A DNA stretch of 5,728 nucleotides. It comes from Solirubrobacterales bacterium. GTDB lineage: Bacteria; Actinomycetota; Thermoleophilia; Solirubrobacterales; Solirubrobacteraceae. Made by a program: the position numbers and the translations under genes. Location of the stretch: positions 1 through 5,728 of the forward strand of contig QHBV01000280.1 of the NCBI GenBank assembly GCA_003244035.1, in the 5' to 3' direction. Below the pieces are notes generated by a model, which saw nothing but the letters and a program-made list of their open reading frames with translations, had not been told where the DNA came from and did not search any database. Position 1 is the first letter of the stretch, and each line of letters opens with the position of its first letter. This document shows positions 1 through 4,974 of this stretch, piece after piece.

Positions 1-47
1 CGACTAGCTCCGGGTTTGCCTCCGCCGCCGGCGGGTAGCACTAATCC

Positions 48-332
48 ATGCCCACAACATCACCATCTCGAAGCGCACCGTCCCTACAGCTGCGCGGCCC
101 CGCTCCTGCGCTGGAGGTTACCCAGCCCAATGACCCCGTGACGCCGATCGTGCCAGACGCGCCGATCTCGCCCGCGGTGCCGGACCCGGGGTCGCCGGCG
201 GACCCCGCGGAGCCGGCGCGGGTGCCGGTTCCAGATGAGCCGGCAACGCCGGTCGTGCCGGAGCCCGGGCCCGGCCCCACTCCGGGCCCCGACCCCGCTC
301 CCGAGCCGGTCCCCTACCCCGGCGAGCACTGA
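48..332 (+). CDS. Proline-rich low-complexity protein, hypothetical
   Basis: I do not recognise this protein. The frame encodes 94 residues and begins at the first ATG after an in-frame TAA only one codon upstream, so the start cannot lie further 5'. Residues ~30-94 are a run of short P-x-P units with Val, Asp, Glu, Gly and Ala between prolines (for example VPDPGSPADP and PEPGPGPTPGPDP), acidic overall, with no hydrophobic segment, signal peptide or known domain. Such a chain should be disordered and extended, like linkers of exported or wall-spanning actinobacterial proteins. Its stop TGA directly abuts the stop of the convergent TSUP gene. No good ribosome site is visible. The opposite strand is also open here and would read as a Gly-rich chain, so the coding strand is not certain; the plus frame is preferred because it ends neatly at the neighbour's stop. 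Confidence 0.4.
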   Translation: MPTTSPSRSAPSLQLRGPAPALEVTQPNDPVTPIVPDAPISPAVPDPGSPADPAEPARVPVPDEPATPVVPEPGPGPTPGPDPAPEPVPYPGEH

Positions 333-704
333 TCAGGGGCGCACGCGCGCCTGCCAGAACCGGCGCAGGAACTGCGCGGCGACGAGCAGCATCAGTCCGG
401 CGAACCCAAGCTTGAGCGCCCGCCCGGAAAGGATGTTCGCGAGCGCCACGCCACCCAGCACCCCGAGTGCTGACAGCGCGCCGACGATCGCCCCGTCGCG
501 CACCTCGACGTTGCCGTAGCGGCGTTGCCGGACCGCGCCGACGAGCGCCACCGGGATGATCGCCAGCAGGGACGTGGCCTCCGCTCTCACCTGCGACAGG
601 CCGATCAGCAGCGTCAACGTCGGTACGAACAGGATCCCGCCACCCACGCCGAGCAGCCCGCTGAGCACACCGGCGGCGATCCCCATCACGGCAGCGAGGA
701 TCAT
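333..704 (-). CDS. TauE/SafE (TSUP) family membrane protein, half-size, C-terminal-half type
   Basis: This is a 123-residue integral membrane protein of the TauE/SafE (TSUP) family, whose members export or import organosulfur compounds, sulfite, sulfoacetate or other small anions. Hydrophobic segments lie at about residues 2-20, 24-37, 43-57, 71-92 and 97-113. The family half-repeat is clear: LSGLLGVGGG at 14-23, a Pro at 28, EATSL at 42-46 and RYGNVEVRD at 62-70. Usual family members are ~250 residues with two such halves; this chain has only one and lies 31 bp downstream of a second single-half gene in another frame. I start it at the ATG at 704, which begins the hydrophobic half-repeat and has GGACGGGAC just upstream. 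The frame stays open upstream to 863, but that part is Arg/Ser/Cys-rich shadow sequence antiparallel to no family motif. It probably pairs with the upstream half. Substrate is unknown. Confidence 0.8.
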   Translation of the reverse strand: MILAAVMGIAAGVLSGLLGVGGGILFVPTLTLLIGLSQVRAEATSLLAIIPVALVGAVRQRRYGNVEVRDGAIVGALSALGVLGGVALANILSGRALKLGFAGLMLLVAAQFLRRFWQARVRP

Positions 705-735
705 GCCGTCCCGTCCGCGATCGCGACCGCGACGA

Positions 736-1107
736 TCACGTCGCGACCAGGTCGACTGCGACCACGACCAGTAGGAGCGCGAACAGCAGTCCAATCGTTT
801 CGGTGCGCACGCGCTGCTGGATCCAGGTGCCGAGCAGCACTCCGCCGACGGCCGGTATGGCAATCAGCAGCCCATCGATCACCTTCACGTTCCCGTAAGC
901 CCCCTGCGTGATCGTGGCGATCGCCGCGATCACGACGATCGCGGCGAGCGAGGTCCCCGTCGCTGTGCGCTCGTCGTATCCGAGCCACAGCACCAGGGCC
1001 GGAACGATCACGCTGCCGCCCCCCACTCCGAACAGCCCGCTGTACAGGCCCGCAGCCGTTCCGGTCGCCCCCAGCTTGAGCATGCGGGCGCCGGACATGA
1101 GGGGCAT
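736..1107 (-). CDS. TauE/SafE (TSUP) family membrane protein, half-size, N-terminal-half type
   Basis: This is a second single-half TSUP protein, 123 residues from the first ATG. Motifs line up with its neighbour: YSGLFGVGGG at 22-31, Pro at 36, ATGTSL at 49-54, AYGNVKVID at 70-78, then two hydrophobic helices (79-97 and 104-120). It ends at TGA (738-736) right after the last helix, where a full-length transporter would pass through a short linker into its second half. The next gene starts 31 bp later in another frame, so the two together have the size and order of one usual transporter. Candidate starts are the ATGs at 1107, 1098 and 1083; the 1098 start fits a leaderless transcript from the -10-like TAGTAT at 1111-1106, whereas 1107 overlaps that hexamer. 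None has a convincing Shine-Dalgarno. Family assignment is firm; substrate and whether the split is natural or a frameshift are not. Confidence 0.8.
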   Translation of the reverse strand: MPLMSGARMLKLGATGTAAGLYSGLFGVGGGSVIVPALVLWLGYDERTATGTSLAAIVVIAAIATITQGAYGNVKVIDGLLIAIPAVGGVLLGTWIQQRVRTETIGLLFALLLVVVAVDLVAT

Positions 1108-1110
1108 ACT
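1105..1110 (+). promoter_or_regulatory. Possible -10 element for the otsB operon
   Basis: CATACT lies six bases before the GTG start of otsB at 1117. This is the spacing expected of a leaderless actinobacterial promoter, with transcription starting at or next to the GTG. It matches four of six positions of TATAAT. A GAGGGG at 1099-1104 could instead act as a distant Shine-Dalgarno if transcription starts further upstream inside the TSUP gene. Confidence 0.35.
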
Positions 1111-1111
1111 A
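1106..1111 (-). promoter_or_regulatory. Possible -10 element for the TSUP pair
   Basis: On the minus strand the hexamer TAGTAT fits the actinobacterial TANNNT -10 pattern. Seven bases separate it from the ATG at 1098, which would make a leaderless or nearly leaderless transcript. The hexamer overlaps the plus-strand -10 candidate. No good -35 at standard spacing was found. It is inferred from pattern and position only. Confidence 0.35.
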
Positions 1112-1116
1112 GAGCC

Positions 1117-1923
1117 GTGACGGCTGCGCTCCTGTCCGAGGCGCTCGCTCCGCTCCGCTCCAATCCAGCACGAGCGGCGATCCTGCTCGACATCGACGGG
1201 ACGCTCTCACCGATCGTCGAGTACGCCTCGGAAGCCCACGTCCCCGAACGAACCCGCCAGCTGCTAATCGCGGTCGCCAAGCAATACGGCGTGGTCGCGT
1301 GTGTCAGCGGCCGGCGGGCATCGGAGGCGAGGGCGATGGTGTCGATCGGGACGATCTCCTACCTCGGCTCACACGGCGCCGAGTTGCTCCGCGCGGGTTG
1401 GACCGAATCGGTCCTCGATCCGGCCGTCGAGGACTGGGTGGACCGCATCCGCCAGTTCGCCGCCGAGGCCGACACCCCCGATCTGAGACGCCTGCGCGTA
1501 CGCATCGAGGACAAGGGCGCGATCGTCGCCTTCCACTGGCGCGGCGCACCCGACGAGGACGCGGCCCGCTCGACGATCGAAGCGATCGCGCAGCGGGCAC
1601 AGGCGGGGGACCTGCGCCCGCATTGGGGACGCAAGGTGCTCGAGGTTCGCCCTCCGGTGCGGATCGACAAGGGCGCCGGGATCACGGCGTTCCTCGCGGA
1701 CGCCGAGGTCGACGTCGCGCTCTACGCAGGCGACGATGCGACTGACCTCGACGCTTTTCGCGCGCTCGCCGAGCTGGCGCGGGATGGAAAGATCAAGCGA
1801 GCGATCCGGATCGGGGTCAGCTCCGAGGAGGGTCCCGCCGCGATTGACGAGCAGGCCGATGTGCTGGTAGCCGGGACGGCGGGCGTGCAGGAGCTGCTGA
1901 CGATGCTGGTCGCCGAGCGCTAG
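1117..1923 (+). CDS. otsB: Trehalose-6-phosphate phosphatase
   Basis: The product is a 268-residue HAD-superfamily phosphatase of the OtsB type, which removes phosphate from trehalose 6-phosphate to give trehalose in the cytoplasm. HAD motif I is LLDIDGTLSP, with the nucleophile Asp25 and general acid/base Asp27. Motif II is the Ser of VSGRR (Ser64). The OtsB-typical Lys segment GRKVLEVRPP has Lys173, followed by DKG at 183-185. Motif IV is YAGDDATDLDAF, with Asp206, Asp207 and Asp210 for Mg2+. Length and the cap region between motifs II and III fit the family (~250-270). The start is GTG at 1117, only 9 bp from the divergent TSUP start. OtsA, the usual partner synthase, is not in the window; the gene instead leads an operon with a membrane protein, a glycosyltransferase and lgt. 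A phosphatase for a related sugar phosphate is possible, but the motif set favours OtsB. Confidence 0.9.
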   Translation: MTAALLSEALAPLRSNPARAAILLDIDGTLSPIVEYASEAHVPERTRQLLIAVAKQYGVVACVSGRRASEARAMVSIGTISYLGSHGAELLRAGWTESVLDPAVEDWVDRIRQFAAEADTPDLRRLRVRIEDKGAIVAFHWRGAPDEDAARSTIEAIAQRAQAGDLRPHWGRKVLEVRPPVRIDKGAGITAFLADAEVDVALYAGDDATDLDAFRALAELARDGKIKRAIRIGVSSEEGPAAIDEQADVLVAGTAGVQELLTMLVAER

Positions 1924-2478
1924 ATGCGCTTCGCCGAATTCCTGCGCACAACAGTCTTGATCAGTGCGGCCGCGGCGAGCGCGCTCGCCGCCGTCACGCT
2001 TGCCGGCGTGAACGGGACCGGCGACGACCTCGTGCTCCCACTTGCGGGCGGCTGGTGGCTGATCGCGGCTGTGATCGGGGTGTGGCTCGGTCGCCGCGCT
2101 GAGACATCGCAGCCGATTGCGTCGCTGCTGGCGAGCGCCCGGATGCAGCCGACCCTGCCCGAGCTCAACCCCGGGCGCACAGTCCTGAACCGGCTGTGGC
2201 CGCTGCTGCTCTCGACGATCGGCGCCGGGGTGCTGGCCTTCACGCTTCCGCAGGTCCCGGCCGTCGCGACCGGCTTCGCGATCATCTGGGCGCTGGCCTG
2301 GCGTCATCAAGCGGCGGCCGTGACCGCGATCGAGGAGCGCGACGGCGCCCGCTTCTACATCGATCGGACCTCGCCGCTACGGGCGATCAGGCTCGTGCGT
2401 ACGCCCGGCTTCAGATCGAATGTGTTCGAGCTGAATGGTGCCTCCCGGCGGTCCCGCCCCGCGCGACCGCGGGCGTAA
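1924..2478 (+). CDS. Four-helix membrane protein of unknown function
   Basis: I do not recognise a named family. The 184-residue chain has four likely membrane helices at about 10-29, 36-56, 90-107 and 110-127, arranged as two hairpins separated by a polar stretch (57-89, RRAETSQPIASLLASARMQP). The tail (~128-184) is soluble and probably cytoplasmic if the basic RR after helix 2 marks the inside. It contains ERDGARFYIDRTSPLRAI and RLVRTPGFR, which look like a conserved short motif rather than random tail, and ends in a run of Arg, Pro and Ser. The ATG directly abuts the otsB stop (TAG-ATG), so translation likely couples to otsB, and the glycosyltransferase starts 2 bp after its stop. Position suggests a membrane partner for the sugar enzymes in the operon, such as an anchor for the glycosyltransferase, but no motif proves this. 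Confidence 0.7.
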   Translation: MRFAEFLRTTVLISAAAASALAAVTLAGVNGTGDDLVLPLAGGWWLIAAVIGVWLGRRAETSQPIASLLASARMQPTLPELNPGRTVLNRLWPLLLSTIGAGVLAFTLPQVPAVATGFAIIWALAWRHQAAAVTAIEERDGARFYIDRTSPLRAIRLVRTPGFRSNVFELNGASRRSRPARPRA

Positions 2479-2480
2479 GC

Positions 2481-3503
2481 GTGGCGCACCGCGACCACGC
2501 GCACCCAGAGATCCTCGTCGTGTCGCTGGACAGCACCGGTGGCTGGCAGGTGGCGGCGCGCGAGCTCGCCGCTTCGCTGCAGCGGTCCGGGGCGGCGGTC
2601 CGGATCGCCGGCGCGGGACCGCTGCCCCGGGTGCGCACGTTTGCGCTCACGGACTTCGTGCAGGCGCGAGCCGCACGGCGCGCATGTGAGGATGCGCTGG
2701 CAGTACATGATCCGCAGGCGATCGTGTACTGCTCGATGACCGCGGCGCTGCTGTGGCCGCGGCCGGGGGCGATCTGGCTGGACTCGATCGCAGCCGAGAA
2801 CCGTCCCGGCCGGCATGGCGCATGGCAGCGCGTGCTCGAGCGCCGGCGCCTGCGCGAGGCGCCGATCGTGCTCATGATGAGCGAGCGGTCGCTGGATCCG
2901 CTGCCCCATCCGCCCGCGGATGTGCTCGTGGTCCCCTCCCCGGTGCAGTCATCGGCCGCCGAGTCGGGCGCGGGCGACACGGTCGGAGGGGGGCGCGACA
3001 TCGCGGCCGTGGCGTACGCGGGCGACCCTGAGAAGAAGCGGCTCGGGACGATTCTCGCGGCGTGGTCGCGGGCCAGGCGTGGCGATGAGACTCTGCTGGT
3101 GGCGGGGATCGATCGCCTCGAGCCCCGGGACGGCGTCGAGCTGGCGGGCCGGCTCGCTCCCGCCGAGTACCGCGCGCTGCTGCGGCGCGCGCGCGTGTTC
3201 GTGGCGGCACCACGGCGCGAGGACTACGGGATCGCCCCGCTCGAGGCGCTCGCCGACGGGTGCATGCTCGTGAGCACCCCCGCGCCGGGCCCGTATCCCG
3301 CCCTCGCGCTCGCCCGGCGCCTCGACCCGCGTCTGGTTGACGAGAACCTGGAAAAGGCCGTGCGGACGGCGCTCGACGACCCCCTTCCGGGCTACGCCGA
3401 GCGAGCCGCCGAGCTGCTTGCGCCGTTCAGCCGCGAGGCAGTCGATCGGACGATCACCGAGCGCGTGCTGCCCGCGCTCGTGCCAGGATGGGGGTCCGCA
3501 TGA
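2481..3503 (+). CDS. GT-B fold glycosyltransferase, family 4-like
   Basis: The product is a 340-residue glycosyltransferase. The N-terminal Rossmann half begins with EILVVSLDSTGGWQVAARE (10-28), a nucleotide-sugar GT-B opening with a Gly-rich turn and the helix of an acceptor-side domain. The C-terminal half has AYAGDPEKKRLGTILAAW, a donor-binding entry seen in GT4 enzymes. It also has the retaining GT4 E-x7-E signature in REDYGIAPLEALADG (Glu247 and Glu255). No signal peptide or membrane helix is visible, so it acts in the cytoplasm, perhaps at the membrane. The start is GTG at 2481, two bases after the upstream stop; the frame is open for a further 95 codons 5', but those lie inside the membrane-protein gene and lack family features. 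The donor and acceptor cannot be read from sequence. It is shorter than many GT4 enzymes (~370-400) and the acceptor half is compact. Its stop overlaps the lgt start (ATGA). Confidence 0.8.
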   Translation: MAHRDHAHPEILVVSLDSTGGWQVAARELAASLQRSGAAVRIAGAGPLPRVRTFALTDFVQARAARRACEDALAVHDPQAIVYCSMTAALLWPRPGAIWLDSIAAENRPGRHGAWQRVLERRRLREAPIVLMMSERSLDPLPHPPADVLVVPSPVQSSAAESGAGDTVGGGRDIAAVAYAGDPEKKRLGTILAAWSRARRGDETLLVAGIDRLEPRDGVELAGRLAPAEYRALLRRARVFVAAPRREDYGIAPLEALADGCMLVSTPAPGPYPALALARRLDPRLVDENLEKAVRTALDDPLPGYAERAAELLAPFSREAVDRTITERVLPALVPGWGSA

Positions 3504-4369
3504 TCGCGAGCGCGCTCATATCCGGCCCGTGGGCGTTCATCCCCAGCCCGTCGTCGAACGGGCTGGGGATCGGGCCCTTCTTCCTGCACGCCTACGGGCT
3601 CGCCTACGTGGTCGGGGTCGCGGCCGCGATCCTGGTCGCGCGCCGGGGCTGGAAGCGCCTCGGGGGAGACCCGGACCTGGCCTACGAGGTCGCGCTGTGG
3701 GGGTTCCCCGCAGGCCTCGTCGGTGGGCGAATCTACTTTCTGATCACGACCCCGAGTCAAATCCCGCCCCACTGGTGGGGTCCGTTCGCGATCTGGCAGG
3801 GTGGCCTCGGGATCTGGGGCGGGATCGCGGCGGGAGCCGCCGGCGGTCTGTGGGTACTCCATCGCCGCCTGCCCAAGCACGACGTCCTGCGGTTCATGGA
3901 CGTGGGCGCGCCGGGGATCCTGGTCGCGCAGGCGATCGGCCGGATCGGCAACTACTTCAACCAGGAGCTGTTCGGGGGCCCGACCAAGCTTCCCTGGGGG
4001 CTCGAGATCGATCCGGCCCACCGCCCGCCCGGATACGAGCACTACTCCACCTTCCAGCCCACCTTCCTGTACGAGATCATCTGGAACCTGTCGCTGGCCG
4101 GCTTCCTGATCTGGCTGGGTCAGACCCGCCGGGTGCGGGCGCCGGGCCTGTTCGCCCTCTACGTCGCCGGATACTCGGGCTTTCGGATGTTCGAGGAGAC
4201 GCTTCGGATCGATTACTCCAACCACATCCTTGGCCTGCGGCTGAACTTCTTCGTCGCGCTGGCGCTGTGCATCGCCGGGCTCGTGTGGTTCGTGGCGATC
4301 CAGCGCGGCGCGACGCTCCATCTCCCGCGGCGCCGCGTCGACTCAACCCCGGGCGTACGTCCCGACTAG
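3500..4369 (+). CDS. lgt: Prolipoprotein diacylglyceryl transferase
   Basis: Lgt moves the diacylglyceryl group of phosphatidylglycerol onto the lipobox cysteine of prolipoproteins at the cytoplasmic membrane, the first step of lipoprotein maturation. The 289-residue chain is multi-pass. It shows the family opening IPSPSS (14-19) and FFLHAYGL (27-34). IWQGGLGIWGGI spans 98-109; Trp106 takes the place of the E. coli His103, as I recall for actinobacterial Lgt. The signature GRIGNYFNQELFGG lies at 147-160 (Arg148, Asn151, Asn154, Glu156). QPTFLYE follows at 186-192 and GFRMFEETLR at 227-236, with Arg229 matching E. coli Arg239. I chose ATG 3500, which overlaps the glycosyltransferase stop as ATGA and has GGGGG six bases upstream; ATG 3488 would add four residues. 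It is last in its operon. A lipoprotein gene lies convergently next door and overlaps it by 27 bp. Confidence 0.95.
   Translation: MIASALISGPWAFIPSPSSNGLGIGPFFLHAYGLAYVVGVAAAILVARRGWKRLGGDPDLAYEVALWGFPAGLVGGRIYFLITTPSQIPPHWWGPFAIWQGGLGIWGGIAAGAAGGLWVLHRRLPKHDVLRFMDVGAPGILVAQAIGRIGNYFNQELFGGPTKLPWGLEIDPAHRPPGYEHYSTFQPTFLYEIIWNLSLAGFLIWLGQTRRVRAPGLFALYVAGYSGFRMFEETLRIDYSNHILGLRLNFFVALALCIAGLVWFVAIQRGATLHLPRRRVDSTPGVRPD
3539..3570. repeat. Perfect 13-bp inverted repeat inside lgt
   Basis: The arms ATCCCCAGCCCGT (3539-3551) and ACGGGCTGGGGAT (3558-3570) are exact reverse complements separated by six bases (CGTCGA). In the mRNA this would form a very stable GC-rich hairpin starting 39 nt after the lgt start codon. 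It encodes the start of the conserved IPSPSS segment. There is no T-run after it, so it is not a canonical terminator. Confidence 0.85.
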
Positions 4370-4906
4370 CGTCGCCAGCGCCACCGCGGCGGTGCGGAGC
4401 TGGTCCGCGGTGAAGCCGCGGCCGAGCTCCGAGCGCCCTCGGAGCGCGCTCAACGTCAGCACGTACTCGTGGGGCCTCGCGCCGCTCGGCGGGCACGGTC
4501 CGCGGTAACCGATCGTCCCGAAGCTGTTACGGCCTTGCACCGAGCCGGCGGGCACGCTCCCCACCCCGAATCCGCCAGCGGATGGTGGGATTCCGGCCAC
4601 CGCCCAGTGAACGAAGTCTCCGCCCGGTGCGTCTGGATCGCGCATCACCAGCACGAGCTCGCGCGTTCCGGTGGGAACCCCCGAGAAACGCAGTGGCGGT
4701 GAGACGTCGCGGCCGCCGCAGGTGTACTCGCGGGGGATCGCGCCCCGTGGCGTGAATCCGGGGCTGCGCAGACGCAGCGAGGCGACGAGCCGCACGGGCG
4801 GCGTCGCTGAGGAGGACACAGAGCGTTGCGCGGTCGAGCCGCACCCCGCCAGCGCCGCCGCACCGGCAAGCACCGCGCCGGCCACGATCGCCGGCGGCCG
4901 CTTCAT
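4343..4906 (-). CDS. YbhB/YbcL (PEBP) family lipoprotein
   Basis: This is a member of the phosphatidylethanolamine-binding-protein / Raf-kinase-inhibitor-like family; the bacterial members have no well-defined reaction. From the ATG at 4906 the chain has 187 residues and begins with a type II signal peptide: MKR, a hydrophobic run (6-20) and the lipobox LAGC with Cys22, so the mature protein should be lipid-anchored outside the membrane. The PEBP core follows: YTCGGRDVSPPL (61-72), DPDAP (90-94), FVHWAV (98-103) with the ligand-pocket His100, and GYRGPCPPSGARPHEYVL (133-150). Cys63 and Cys138 could form a disulfide. I prefer this start because it gives an ideal lipoprotein signal, with GGTGG five bases upstream. 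In-frame alternatives at ATG 4948 and GTG 4975 come from the 42-bp duplication and would add 14 or 23 residues before it. It follows polX and ends inside the convergent lgt 3' end. Confidence 0.88.
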   Translation of the reverse strand: MKRPPAIVAGAVLAGAAALAGCGSTAQRSVSSSATPPVRLVASLRLRSPGFTPRGAIPREYTCGGRDVSPPLRFSGVPTGTRELVLVMRDPDAPGGDFVHWAVAGIPPSAGGFGVGSVPAGSVQGRNSFGTIGYRGPCPPSGARPHEYVLTLSALRGRSELGRGFTADQLRTAAVALATLVGTYARG

Positions 4907-4974
4907 CCGGACCACCGGCTCGCATCCGCTCACCGGCGGCCGCTTCATCCGGACCACCGGCTCGCATCCGCTCA
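4891..4974. repeat. 42-bp perfect tandem duplication at a gene junction
   Basis: Two identical 42-bp units lie head to tail (4891-4932 and 4933-4974), with seven further matching bases at 4975-4981. On the minus strand each unit carries the polX TGA, the spacer with GGTGG and the lipoprotein ATG plus its first few codons. The unit length is a multiple of three, so copy changes keep the lipoprotein frame. The duplication raises the polX-stop to ATG-4906 spacing from 23 to 65 nt. Confidence 0.95.

Noticed and set aside
48..332. Proline-rich tract as a CRISPR or tandem nucleotide repeat
   Set aside because: The repeats are at amino-acid level only; no exact DNA repeat unit with regular spacers is present.
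705..863. N-terminal extension of the second TSUP gene to 863
   Set aside because: The added 53 residues are Cys/Ser/Arg-rich and overlap the 3' end of the first TSUP gene; they resemble a shadow frame, though they keep the frameshift alternative possible.
921..947. Perfect 11-bp inverted repeat (921-931 / 937-947) in the first TSUP gene
   Set aside because: It is explained by alternating Ala-Ala-Ile and Val-Val-Ile codons made of GCG and ATC; no regulatory position or T-run supports a role.
1369..2310. Long open frame (313 codons) on the minus strand
   Set aside because: It lies antisense to otsB and the four-helix membrane gene, has Arg/Gly/Asp-rich composition typical of a GC-rich shadow frame, and shows no domain.
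2196..2480. 95-codon upstream extension of the glycosyltransferase frame
   Set aside because: It overlaps the membrane-protein gene in another frame, and its Arg/Gly-rich composition lacks glycosyltransferase features; the GTG at 2481 places the Rossmann motif near the N-terminus as expected.
3337..4413. Long open frames on both strands (358 codons plus, 309 codons minus) over lgt
   Set aside because: They cover the unmistakable lgt frame, are low in hydrophobic residues and rich in Arg/Pro/Gly, and carry no recognisable motif.
4405..4445. Two hairpins (CCGCGG pair at 4405-4421; 8-bp stem at 4426-4445) just after the lgt stop, as an lgt terminator
   Set aside because: They lie within the lipoprotein coding sequence, have no T-run on the plus strand, and short stems like these are common in DNA this GC-rich.
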